A program made the translations under genes and the position numbers. The notes below the pieces were generated by a model that saw only the letters and a list, made by a program, of their open reading frames with translations, was not told the DNA's origin and searched no databases. A stretch of 64,000 nucleotides of DNA from Sphingobium indicum B90A. GTDB taxonomy: Bacteria; Pseudomonadota; Alphaproteobacteria; Sphingomonadales; Sphingomonadaceae. Of this stretch, positions 35,969 through 44,048 are shown piece after piece; positions within the stretch are counted from its first letter, which is position 1, and every line of letters starts with the position of its first letter. The DNA lies in the NCBI RefSeq assembly GCF_000264945.2, contig NZ_CP013070.1, positions 620,001-684,000 of the forward strand, in the 5' to 3' direction.

Positions 35969-38145
35969 CCAGAAAACCGCTTCTTTCCGCCGCCATGGCC
36001 CTCGCGCTGGCGGCTCCCATCGCATCGCCGGTCATGGCGCAGCAGACGCTGAACGTGCGCGACGCCGACATCCGCGCCTTCATCCAGGACGCGGCGCGGG
36101 TGACGGGGCGGACCTTCATCATCGACAACCGCGTGTCGGGGAAGGTTTCCGTCGTGACCGACCGGCCCCTGTCGCGGTCCGAATATTTCGAGATTTTCCT
36201 GTCGACCCTGCGGGCGAACGGACTGGTGGCGGTGCCGGCGCCGGGCGGCGCCTATCGCATCCAGCCGGCGGACGGCGCGGCGGGCCAGCCCAGCGCCGTG
36301 GGCCGGGCGGCCAATCGCAACCAGTTCGTGACGGAGGTGTTCCGCCTGCGCTCCATCGACGCGGCGAGCGCGCTGGAAACGCTGCGGCCGCTGGTCAGCA
36401 AGGATGGTTCGGTGACGGCGAACCGGGCGGGCAACAGCGTGGTCGTGGCCGACTATGCCGACAATATCGGGCGCATCCGGCAGGTGATCGCGCGGATCGA
36501 CCGGGATACGGCCTCGACCACCACGGTCGTGCTGAAAAATGCCGGGGCGCGGGAGATCGCGACGTCCCTGCAGGCGCTGGTGACGACGGGCGGGGAAGGG
36601 GCGGCGAAGCCCGCGACCGTCGTGCCGATCGACAGCAGCAACGCCGTCGCGATCCGGGGCGACGCCGGGACGGTGGCGCGGCTGGCGCAGATGGCGCGCG
36701 ACCTGGACCGGCAGGCGGCCAGCGGGACCGAAATCCGCGTCTACTGGCTGGAACATGCCGATGCCGAAAAGCTGCTGCCGGTGTTGCAGCAACTGGTGGG
36801 CCAGGCGACCGCTTCGCCCGTGACCGCTTCAACCCCGGCCGCCGGAACCCCGCCCTCCGCCGCGCCTGCCGCCGCCTCGACCGTGATGGCGGGGTCGGGC
36901 GGTTCGGGCGGCAACGGGATTTCGTCCCGCGGGCCTGCCATCGTCACCCGCTATGAAGGCGCCAATGCGATCATCGTCGCGGCGAACAGCGACGTGCAGC
37001 GGATGCTGGGCGAGACGATCCGCCAGATAGACACGCGGCGCGAACAGGTGCTGGTGGAGGCGATCATCGTCGAGATCAGCGACGCCGCCGCCAAGAAGCT
37101 GGGCGTGCAATTCCTGATCGGCAGCACCAAGACCGGTTTTGCCGCGACCAATTATTCCAATGCTTCGCCCAATATCTTGACGTTGGCAGGCGCGATCGCC
37201 GCCGATCGGCTGGGCGAGACGACGACGACCGTCGTGGCGCCGGACGGCACCCGAACGGAGACGAGGACGCGGGAAAATGGCGACCTTGCTAATACGCTGC
37301 AGCAGGCGGCGGTCGACAGCCTGATGAATGCGACCGGCGGCTTCGGCGGGGTGGCGACGTCGCTGGGGCGGAACGGGATTTTCGGCGCGATCATCAATGC
37401 CGTCAAATCCGACACCGACAGCAACATCCTCTCCACGCCCTCCGTGATGACGCTGGACAACCAGAAGGCGTCGATACTGGTCGGCCAGCAGGTGCCGGTG
37501 ACGACGGGCGAGGCGCTGAGCCAGAATTTCGACAACCAGTTCCGTACCGTCCAGCGGCAGGATGTCGGCATCAAGCTGGAGGTGAAGCCCCAGATCAACA
37601 CCGGCGGCGCGATCAAGCTGTTCCTGAAGCAGGAAGTGTCCAGCGTCGCCGGGCCGGTGTCGAACAACAACAGCGACCTCATCATCAACAAGCGCGAGAT
37701 CGAGACGACCGTGACGGTCGACGATGGCGAGATATTGGCGCTGGGCGGCCTGCTGGACGACAATGAGCGCAAGACGATAGAGCGCATTCCGCTGCTGTCC
37801 GACATTCCCGGCCTTGGCGAACTGTTCAAGTCGCGCAGCAAGAGCCGGACCAAGACGAACCTGATGGTCTTCATCCGCCCCACCATCCTGCGGTCGAAGG
37901 AGGATGCGCAGAAACTGACGCAGCAGCGCTACGGCTATATTCGCGGCATGCAGTTGCTGCGCAATCCGGAACAGGAGCCGAGCATCGACGAACTGGTGCG
38001 CGACTATATGGGTTCGGCTCCTCCGGCCGCAGCGCCGCAGCCGGGCGACGCCGTGGCGCGGCCGCCCGCCGAGATCATCGAACCGACCGCCCGCCAGTCG
38101 AGCGGCGTGGTGCGGCCCGTTCCGCCAAGTGAGGCAAAGCCGTGA
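35965..38145 (+). CDS. gspD: Type II secretion secretin
   Basis: 726 aa outer-membrane secretin. Signal peptide residues about 1-25 (ALALAAPIASPVMAQQ), N0 domain (LNVRDADIRAFIQDAARVTGR), N1-N3 repeats (VFRLRSIDAASALETLRPLV, VVLKNAGAREIATSLQALV, YWLEHADAEKLLPVLQQLV, the last interrupted by an Ala/Pro/Gly-rich loop). The C-terminal secretin domain contains VGQQVPVTTGE, DVGIKLEVKPQIN and DGEILALGGLLDDN. The C-terminal tail may bind a pilotin, but no gspS is seen here. Confidence 0.96.
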   Translation: MTRKPLLSAAMALALAAPIASPVMAQQTLNVRDADIRAFIQDAARVTGRTFIIDNRVSGKVSVVTDRPLSRSEYFEIFLSTLRANGLVAVPAPGGAYRIQPADGAAGQPSAVGRAANRNQFVTEVFRLRSIDAASALETLRPLVSKDGSVTANRAGNSVVVADYADNIGRIRQVIARIDRDTASTTTVVLKNAGAREIATSLQALVTTGGEGAAKPATVVPIDSSNAVAIRGDAGTVARLAQMARDLDRQAASGTEIRVYWLEHADAEKLLPVLQQLVGQATASPVTASTPAAGTPPSAAPAAASTVMAGSGGSGGNGISSRGPAIVTRYEGANAIIVAANSDVQRMLGETIRQIDTRREQVLVEAIIVEISDAAAKKLGVQFLIGSTKTGFAATNYSNASPNILTLAGAIAADRLGETTTTVVAPDGTRTETRTRENGDLANTLQQAAVDSLMNATGGFGGVATSLGRNGIFGAIINAVKSDTDSNILSTPSVMTLDNQKASILVGQQVPVTTGEALSQNFDNQFRTVQRQDVGIKLEVKPQINTGGAIKLFLKQEVSSVAGPVSNNNSDLIINKREIETTVTVDDGEILALGGLLDDNERKTIERIPLLSDIPGLGELFKSRSKSRTKTNLMVFIRPTILRSKEDAQKLTQQRYGYIRGMQLLRNPEQEPSIDELVRDYMGSAPPAAAPQPGDAVARPPAEIIEPTARQSSGVVRPVPPSEAKP

Positions 38146-39758
38146 ACGACGAGCAGCAACGTGCTCCTGCGCAGGCAGGAGTCCAGGGTGGGAAAGCGCA
38201 ATCTGGCCCTGGGCTCCTGCCTGCGCAGGAGCAAGATGGAGCGATTGCCCCGCATATCGCCCCCCGCGCCGTCGACATACCCTATGCCTTCGCGCGCAGG
38301 CATGGCGTGGTCATGCTGCCGCTGGAGGGAGAGCGGCTGACCATCGCCGTGCGCGAAGGCAGCGATCCCCGCGTCCTGCTGGAGGTGCGGCGGCATCTGG
38401 CGCGCAGCTTCGACGTGCGTTTCGTCGATGCCGCGCAGTTCGACCGGCATTTGTCGGACCATTATGCGATGGAGGGCAGCGCGGCGGCCATGGCGGGATC
38501 GCTCGACGTCGGGGCGGACGAGCTGGACATATTGGCCGCCGACATTCCGACCGCCGACGACCTGCTCGACAGCGCGGACGATGCGCCTGCCATCCGCCTT
38601 ATCAACGGCATCATCGCCGAAGCGGCGCGGCAGGGCGTGTCGGACATTCATATCGAACCCTATGAGACCGGGCTGATCGTGCGGATGCGCGTCGACGGCG
38701 TGTTGCGCGAAACCTTGCGGATGCCGCCGCATGTCGCGCCGGTCGTCGTCAGCCGCATCAAGGTGATGGCCCGCCTCGACATAGCCGAGCGGCGCGTGCC
38801 GCAGGACGGGCGGATCGGGCTGACGCTGGGCGGGAAGCTGCTCGACGTGCGCGTTTCCACCCTGCCGAGCCGAGCGGGCGAGCGGGTGGTGCTGCGCATC
38901 CTCGACAAGGAGAATGCGGGCATGAACCTCGACCTGCTGGGCATGGCCGGGGCGGCGGACAGGATTTTCCGGGAGGGGTTGCAGGAACCCAATGGCATCA
39001 TCCTGGTCACCGGACCGACGGGATCGGGCAAGACGACGACGCTCTATGCGGGGCTGCGACAACTTAACGACGGCACGCGCAATATCCTGACCGTCGAAGA
39101 CCCGGTCGAATATGCGATCGAGGGCGTCGGGCAGACGCAGGTGAACGCCAAGGTCGGCCTGACCTTCGCGGCGGGCCTGCGGGCGATCCTGCGACAAGAC
39201 CCCGATGTGGTGATGGTCGGCGAAATCCGCGACCGGGAGACGGCTGAAATCGCCGTGCAGGCGTCCCTGACGGGGCATCTGGTGCTGTCCACCGTCCACA
39301 CCAACGATGCCGTGGGCGCGATCACGCGGATGCGCGACATGCGGGTGGAACCGTTCCTGCTCGCCTCCACCCTGCGCGCCGTGATCGCGCAGCGGCTGGT
39401 GCGGCGGCTCTGCCAGCATTGCCGGGAGCCGGTGCAGGCGGACAAGTCCGCCAGCGCCCTGCTGGGCTTCGATCCGGGCACGATCATCTATCGGGCGCGG
39501 GGATGCGAGGCATGCAACGGCACCGGCTACAAGGGCCGCATCGGCGTGTTCGAGGCGATCCGGGTGGACGACACCATCCGCCGTCTGATCAACGACGGCG
39601 GCGATGAATCATTGGTGGCGCGCCATGCTTTCCTGAACGCCCCCAATCTGGGTTCGGCGGCGCGGGCGCTGGTGCGGGACGGCCAGACCACGGCGGAAGA
39701 GGCGATCCGCGTGTCCCGGCGCGACGCGGGCGAGGTGGAAACGATCCCGGATGGCTGA
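38142..39758 (+). CDS. gspE: Type II secretion ATPase
   Basis: 538 aa, GTG start overlapping the gspD stop (GTGA). N-terminal GspE/PilB domain, then Walker A GPTGSGKTTTLY, Asp box, Walker B RQDPDVVMVGEIRDRETAE, His box and the zinc tetracysteine CQHC ... CEAC. It powers pseudopilus assembly from the cytoplasmic side. Odd feature: residues about 7-31 (APAQAGVQGG ... PGLLPAQEQDG) are the translation of a 71-bp inverted-repeat element (38163-38233), absent from typical GspE N-termini. Confidence 0.95.
   Translation: MNDEQQRAPAQAGVQGGKAQSGPGLLPAQEQDGAIAPHIAPRAVDIPYAFARRHGVVMLPLEGERLTIAVREGSDPRVLLEVRRHLARSFDVRFVDAAQFDRHLSDHYAMEGSAAAMAGSLDVGADELDILAADIPTADDLLDSADDAPAIRLINGIIAEAARQGVSDIHIEPYETGLIVRMRVDGVLRETLRMPPHVAPVVVSRIKVMARLDIAERRVPQDGRIGLTLGGKLLDVRVSTLPSRAGERVVLRILDKENAGMNLDLLGMAGAADRIFREGLQEPNGIILVTGPTGSGKTTTLYAGLRQLNDGTRNILTVEDPVEYAIEGVGQTQVNAKVGLTFAAGLRAILRQDPDVVMVGEIRDRETAEIAVQASLTGHLVLSTVHTNDAVGAITRMRDMRVEPFLLASTLRAVIAQRLVRRLCQHCREPVQADKSASALLGFDPGTIIYRARGCEACNGTGYKGRIGVFEAIRVDDTIRRLINDGGDESLVARHAFLNAPNLGSAARALVRDGQTTAEEAIRVSRRDAGEVETIPDG
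38163..38233. repeat. In-frame inverted-repeat (REP-pair-like) element in gspE
   Basis: Two 26-bp arms in inverted orientation (38163-38188 and 38208-38233) with one mismatch, 19 bp apart. Each arm contains the palindrome CTCCTGCGCAGGCAGGAG or its complement. It begins 18 bp after the GTG start, keeps the frame, and would form a large mRNA hairpin. Confidence 0.85.
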
Positions 39759-40968
39759 GTTCGACTATATCGCCATCGACCCCGCCGGGCGTGAACGCAA
39801 GGGCGCGATCAAGGCCGAAACGGTCGAGGATGCGCGGGCGAAGCTGGACTCGCGCAAATTGTTCATCGTTCGGATCGAGCCGGGCGCGGTGGAGAAGGCG
39901 CGCAGGCGGGCGGGTCTGTCGTTCCGCGCCCCGCGTCTGTCGGCCAAGGAACTGACGCTGTTCACGCGGCAGTTGTCGACGCTGATCCAGGTCAGCCCGC
40001 TGGAGGAATCGCTCCGCACCATCGGCCGGCAGAGCGAGCAGGCGCATGTGCAGGCCATCGTCGGCAAGGTGCATTCGGGCGTGCTGGAGGGGCGGCGGCT
40101 GGCCGATGCCCTGGGCGCCGAGCCGAGGAGCTTCCCGCCGCTCTACCGCGCGATGATCTCGGCGGGCGAGAGTTCGGGCAGCCTGCCCACGATCATGGAG
40201 CGCCTGTCCGACCTCATGGAACGGCAGGCGGTGATCCGGTCGAAGGTGCTGACCGCCATCGCCTATCCATCCGTGCTCGCCGCCTTTGCGGTGTGCGTGG
40301 TCGCGGCGCTGATGATCTTCGTCGTCCCCAAGGTGGTGGAGCAGTTCGACACGGTGGGCCAGCAACTGCCGCTGCTCACCCGCATGGTGATGGGGATTTC
40401 GGCCTTTCTGGCGGGCTATTGGTGGCTGCTGGCGATCCTGCAGGGGGTGGCTGGCTTCGGCTTTTGGCGGGCATTGAAAATCGAGAGCTTCCGCTATCGT
40501 TTCGATGCGACGCTGCTGCGCTTGCCCTTGCTGGGACGACTGATCCGCGACCTGCATGCGGCGCGGATGGCGCGGACGCTCTCGACCATGGTGGCCAGCC
40601 GCCTTCCTTTGATGGAGGGGCTGTCGCTGACCACCCAGACCGTCCATAACCGGGTGCTGCGCCAGGCGTCGGAGGAGATCGTGCAGGCCATTCGCGGCGG
40701 CGGCAGCCTGTCGGCGGCGCTGCGGCGAGCGGGGGTGTTTCCCCCCTTGCTGGTCTATCTGGCGGCGAGCGGAGAGAGCGCCGGGCGGCTGGACAGCATG
40801 CTGGAGCGGGCGGCGGACTATCTGGAGCGGGAATTCGACAGCTTCACTTCCGCCGCGCTGGCCATGCTGGAGCCGGCGATCATCATCTTGATGGGCGGCA
40901 TCGTCGCGGTCATCATCCTGTCCATCCTGTTGCCGATCCTGCAATTGCAGAGCCTTACCGGGGCCTGA
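39751..40968 (+). CDS. gspF: Type II secretion inner-membrane platform protein
   Basis: 405 aa, overlaps gspE by 8 bp. Two T2SSF domains: the first around ELTLFTRQLSTLIQ ... ESSGSLPTIMERLSDLMERQ, the second around RTLSTMVASRLPLMEGLSLT ... AASGESAGRLDSMLERAADY. Three membrane segments (VLAAFAVCVVAALMIFVVP, WWLLAILQGVAGFGFW, PAIIILMGGIVAVIILSILLPIL). Platform protein contacting GspE. Confidence 0.96.
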   Translation: MAEFDYIAIDPAGRERKGAIKAETVEDARAKLDSRKLFIVRIEPGAVEKARRRAGLSFRAPRLSAKELTLFTRQLSTLIQVSPLEESLRTIGRQSEQAHVQAIVGKVHSGVLEGRRLADALGAEPRSFPPLYRAMISAGESSGSLPTIMERLSDLMERQAVIRSKVLTAIAYPSVLAAFAVCVVAALMIFVVPKVVEQFDTVGQQLPLLTRMVMGISAFLAGYWWLLAILQGVAGFGFWRALKIESFRYRFDATLLRLPLLGRLIRDLHAARMARTLSTMVASRLPLMEGLSLTTQTVHNRVLRQASEEIVQAIRGGGSLSAALRRAGVFPPLLVYLAASGESAGRLDSMLERAADYLEREFDSFTSAALAMLEPAIIILMGGIVAVIILSILLPILQLQSLTGA

Positions 40969-40977
40969 GGAGTGTTT

Positions 40978-41526
40978 ATGCCCGATTTGAAGAGGTTGAA
41001 GTGCGCCGTGCTCCTGCGAAGGCAGGAGCAGGATGGCGCAATGGGCGAACACGGCTTCATGTCCTTGAAGCGTTCCGCCGAACACGGCTTCACGTCCTTG
41101 AGGCGTTCCGCCGAACACGGCTTCACGCTGGTCGAACTGATGGTCGTGATCGTCATCATCGGCCTGCTGGCGACGATCGTGGCGATCAACGTCATTCCGG
41201 CCACGGACACGGCGCGGGTGGAGAAGGCCAGGGCCGACATCGCCACCATCGAACAGGCGCTGGAGCAATATCGGCTCGATAACCTGACCTATCCGTCCGC
41301 GACGGACGGGCTGCAGGCGCTGATCAGCCCGCCGGCCTCGCTCGCCCAGCCGCAGCGTTACCGGCGCGGGGGCTATATCAAGAAGCTGCCGAACGATCCC
41401 TGGGGCAGGCCCTACAGCTATGTCGTGCCGGGACGAAAGGGCGCGTTCGACATCGGTTCGCTGGGCGCGGACGGGCAGCCGGGTGGCGACAATGAAAATG
41501 CCGACATCTATTCCAGCGAGCTTTGA
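40978..41526 (+). CDS. gspG: Type II secretion major pseudopilin
   Basis: 182 aa from the ATG preceded by GAGGAG. Typical GspG body: GFTLVELMVVIVIIGLLATIVAINV, ARADIATIEQALEQYRLDN, YPSATDGLQALISPP, GGYIKKLPNDPWGRPYSYVVPG, GADGQPGGDNENADI (calcium site). The leader is abnormal. It has about 45 residues, contains the translation of a palindromic repeat (VLLRRQEQDG), and carries three copies of the cleavage context EHGF at 11-residue intervals. Only the last is followed by the hydrophobic helix. A later ATG at 41041 with GGAGCAGGA upstream would skip the repeat but keep the triplication. Confidence 0.93.
   Translation: MPDLKRLKCAVLLRRQEQDGAMGEHGFMSLKRSAEHGFTSLRRSAEHGFTLVELMVVIVIIGLLATIVAINVIPATDTARVEKARADIATIEQALEQYRLDNLTYPSATDGLQALISPPASLAQPQRYRRGGYIKKLPNDPWGRPYSYVVPGRKGAFDIGSLGADGQPGGDNENADIYSSEL
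41010..41029. repeat. Palindromic repeat in gspG leader
   Basis: GCTCCTGC-GAAG-GCAGGAGC, perfect 8-bp arms, same family as the units in gspE and at 34267-34284. Confidence 0.8.
41047..41127 (+). repeat. 33-bp tandem repeat covering the prepilin cleavage site
   Basis: Units 41047-41079 and 41080-41112 differ at only a few bases, and a third begins at 41113 before diverging into the hydrophobic helix. Each encodes EHGF plus SLKRSA or SLRRSA. Confidence 0.88.
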
Positions 41527-42037
41527 TCGTTTCCGCCCCTCGTGCGGCGGAGGCGGGAAGGAGGAGGCCTGCCGTTTCTCGACTTCGCTCGAAACGAAGG
41601 GGCAGACGGGCTTCACATTGATCGAGCTGATGGTCGTGCTGACGATCATCGGCTTCATTTCGGCTGCGGTCGTGCTGGCGATCCCCGATCCGCGCGGGCG
41701 CGTGATAGAGGATGCCGACCGCTTCGCCGCGCGCCTGGCCGCGGCGCGCGACGAAGCGGTCGTCACGGCGCGTCCCATGGGGGTGTGGGTATCGGCTTCC
41801 GGCTACGGCTTTCAACGCCGCGACGGCGGGCAATGGGTGGGGCTGGAGGATAAGCCCTTCGCCACCGCTGACTGGAAATCGGGCACGCGAGCGCTGGTCG
41901 GCAAGGACGGACGGCAGCAGATCGGTTTCGACGGGACGGGCTTGCCGACCGATCCGATGATCGTGACCCTTGCCCGCGAGGGAGAACGGGTCTCGATTTC
42001 GGTCGACATGGCCGGAAAGGTCGTTGTCGGTGGGTAG
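41492..42037 (+). CDS. gspH: Type II secretion minor pseudopilin H
   Basis: 181 aa from the first plausible in-frame ATG; it overlaps the end of gspG, and a second ATG is at 41498. Cleavage context GQTG-FTLIELMVVLTIIGF, then DADRFAARLAAARDEAVVTARPMGVWVS, a GspH domain. The leader before the cleavage site is about 39-41 residues, far longer than usual, because the DNA contains two palindromic segments (41531-41561 and 41569-41605). No good ribosome site; probably coupled to gspG. Confidence 0.88.
   Translation: MKMPTSIPASFDRFRPSCGGGGKEEACRFSTSLETKGQTGFTLIELMVVLTIIGFISAAVVLAIPDPRGRVIEDADRFAARLAAARDEAVVTARPMGVWVSASGYGFQRRDGGQWVGLEDKPFATADWKSGTRALVGKDGRQQIGFDGTGLPTDPMIVTLAREGERVSISVDMAGKVVVGG
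41531..41605. repeat. Two palindromic segments in the gspH leader
   Basis: First: TTCCGCC ... GGCGGGAA (about 41531-41561). Second: CTGCCGTTTC ... GAAACG ... GGCAG (41569-41605), with the core TCGACTTCGCTCGAAACGAA, a motif of a second palindromic repeat class. Both are translated as part of the GspH leader. Confidence 0.7.
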
Positions 42038-42047
42038 GACGCGCCTC

Positions 42048-42431
42048 ATGCTGTCACGTTGCCGCAAGGCGCGTGGGGAGGAGCACGGCTTTACCCTCCT
42101 CGAAATGCTGGTCGCGCTGGCAGTGTTCAGCCTTGCCGCGCTGGCTCTCGTGCGCTTGCAGGGCGTGACCCTGCACACCGCCGCCGACCTCGACAGCAAG
42201 GCGATGGGTCAGATCGTCGCGCGCAACCTGATGGTGGAGGTGCAGACCGACCCCGCGCCGCCTTCGCTTGGTTCTCAAGAGGGCGACATCGACAATGGCG
42301 GGCGGCGCTGGCACTGGACGCGGGAAGTCAAGGCGACGGACGACAAGCGCCTGTTGCAGGTCGATCTGACCGTCGACGGGCAGGCGGGTTCCTCCCCCGT
42401 GGTGCTGAGTTTCGTGCGGGTGGTGCAATGA
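42048..42431 (+). CDS. gspI: Type II secretion minor pseudopilin I
   Basis: 127 aa from the ATG 11 bp after the gspH stop. Short basic leader MLSRCRKARGEEHG, cleavage before FTLLEMLVALAVFSLAALALVRL, then a GspI body (NLMVEVQTD, GRRWHWTREV). Upstream in-frame ATG at 41970 is inside gspH. Stop overlaps gspJ start (ATGA). Confidence 0.92.
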   Translation: MLSRCRKARGEEHGFTLLEMLVALAVFSLAALALVRLQGVTLHTAADLDSKAMGQIVARNLMVEVQTDPAPPSLGSQEGDIDNGGRRWHWTREVKATDDKRLLQVDLTVDGQAGSSPVVLSFVRVVQ

Positions 42432-43066
42432 CAAGGGCGCGCTCCGCCCAGCAGGGCTTCACCCTGGTCGAACTGCTCGTAGCCCTGGCGATCTTCGCCA
42501 TGCTGGCGGCGGCGGGCGTGCTGCTGCTGGGCAACGGCGTGTCGGCGCAGGCGCAGATCAAGCTGCGGCTGGACGACATGGCCGCCGTGCAGCGGGCGAG
42601 CGGCGCTCTGGCGGCCGATCTGGGGCAGGCGGTGCCGCGCATCAGCCGCACCGAAGCGGGTACGCTGGCGCCCGCTTTCTGGTCGCATCGGGAGGGGGAG
42701 AGCCTGCCCGTCCTCCAGTTCGTGCGCGGCGGGTGGGACAATCTGGGCGACCTGCCGCGGCCCTCCCTCCAGAAAGTCGAATATTGGGTGCGGCAGGGGC
42801 GGCTGGAGCGGCGCACCTATGCGCAGGTCGACGGCGCGGCGGGCGACGAGCCGGCCGCGCTGCTCACCGGGGTCGAGGATGTCGCGCTGCGCTTCCGCGA
42901 CGCTGGCGGGGAGTGGCGCGACCAATGGGCGCCGACCCAGCCCGACCTGATGCCCCGCGCCGTGGAGATGATAGTGACGCGGACCGGGGAGCCGCCGGTG
43001 ACGCTGCGCTTCCTGGTGGGGCCGGGGCCGGCGGAAAGGCCAGAAGGGGCGCCGGCCAATGGCTGA
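42428..43066 (+). CDS. gspJ: Type II secretion minor pseudopilin J
   Basis: 212 aa. Leader MTRARSAQQG, cleavage before FTLVELLVALAIFAMLAAAGV; body with LRLDDMAAVQRASGALAADLGQ, EYWVRQGRLERRTYAQ and GVEDVALRFRDAGGEW, as in GspJ. Overlaps gspI by 4 bp and gspK by 8 bp. Confidence 0.92.
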   Translation: MTRARSAQQGFTLVELLVALAIFAMLAAAGVLLLGNGVSAQAQIKLRLDDMAAVQRASGALAADLGQAVPRISRTEAGTLAPAFWSHREGESLPVLQFVRGGWDNLGDLPRPSLQKVEYWVRQGRLERRTYAQVDGAAGDEPAALLTGVEDVALRFRDAGGEWRDQWAPTQPDLMPRAVEMIVTRTGEPPVTLRFLVGPGPAERPEGAPANG

Positions 43067-44048
43067 CCCGCGCAAGCCGGGAGAGCGCGGCGCTGCGCTG
43101 CTCACCGTGCTGCTGCTGGTGGCGGTGATGGCTGTGGTCGCCTCCACCGCGCTGGAGCGGCTGGCGCTGGCCACGCGGATGACAGGCAATGGCGGCGCGG
43201 TCGACCAGGCGCGCGCCTTTGCCGATGCCGGGACGGAGATCGCCCGGTTGCGCATAGGCGACCTGGTGGCGGCCAGTCCGGGCAAGACGACGCTGGCGGG
43301 CAACTGGATGGGCACGCCCCAGGCCATATCCGTGCCGGGCGGCGTGGCCACGGCGCGGGTGACGGACGGGGGCAATTGCTTCAACCTCAACAGCGTGGTC
43401 GCGGGCGAGACAGAGGCTGACCTGAAGGTGCGTCCGGTGGGCGTGTCGCAGTTCCAGGCGCTGTTGCAGGCGCTGGGAGTCGATGTGCGACAGGCGCAAG
43501 TGGCGGCGGCGTCGCTGGCTGACTGGATCGACACGGATGGCGCGCCCCAGCCCGGCGGCGCGGAGGACGAGACCTATGCGCGGGCGCCGCGGCCCTATCG
43601 CGCGGCCAACCGCTTCATGGTCGACCCCAGCGAATTGCGGGCGGTCAACGGGGTGACGCCGGCCATTTACGGGCTGGTGCGGCCATGGGTCTGCGCCCTG
43701 CCCACCGCCGACCTGTCGCCCATCAACATCAATACGCTGCTACCCGATCAGGCGCCGCTTTTCGCCATGCTGATGCAGGGGCAGCTGAGCGTCGCGCAGG
43801 CGCGGCAATTGCTGGCGCAGCGCCCGGCGGATGGCTACGGCAGCACGGTGGAATTCTGGCGCGCCCCGTCGCTGGCGGGGCTCAGCCCGCTGGAGGAGGC
43901 GGCGCGGCAGGTCAAGTTGACGACGGGATTTTTCGAAGTGGAAGTGTCGGTGGATGTCGGGGGAACGCAGGTGGTCGAACGAGCGCTGATCGATGCGCGG
44001 CAAAGTCCGGCCACGCTGATACGCCGCAATTGGGGGACCGGCGCGTGA
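43059..44048 (+). CDS. gspK: Type II secretion minor pseudopilin K
   Basis: 329 aa. Leader ends GERG and the helix AALLTVLLLVAVMAVVAST lacks the usual F1/E5, as normal for GspK. The large globular part has LADWIDTDGAPQPGGAEDETYA, SELRAVNGVTP and ININTLLPDQAPLFAML (helix-hairpin-helix/SAM-like K domain). It caps the pseudopilus tip with I and J. Its stop overlaps the GTG of gspL. Confidence 0.93.
   Translation: MADPRKPGERGAALLTVLLLVAVMAVVASTALERLALATRMTGNGGAVDQARAFADAGTEIARLRIGDLVAASPGKTTLAGNWMGTPQAISVPGGVATARVTDGGNCFNLNSVVAGETEADLKVRPVGVSQFQALLQALGVDVRQAQVAAASLADWIDTDGAPQPGGAEDETYARAPRPYRAANRFMVDPSELRAVNGVTPAIYGLVRPWVCALPTADLSPININTLLPDQAPLFAMLMQGQLSVAQARQLLAQRPADGYGSTVEFWRAPSLAGLSPLEEAARQVKLTTGFFEVEVSVDVGGTQVVERALIDARQSPATLIRRNWGTGA

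Noticed and set aside
39589..41778. 729-aa minus-strand open frame across gspE-gspH
   Set aside because: Antisense to four well-supported gsp genes; low-complexity His/Arg/Gln-rich translation.
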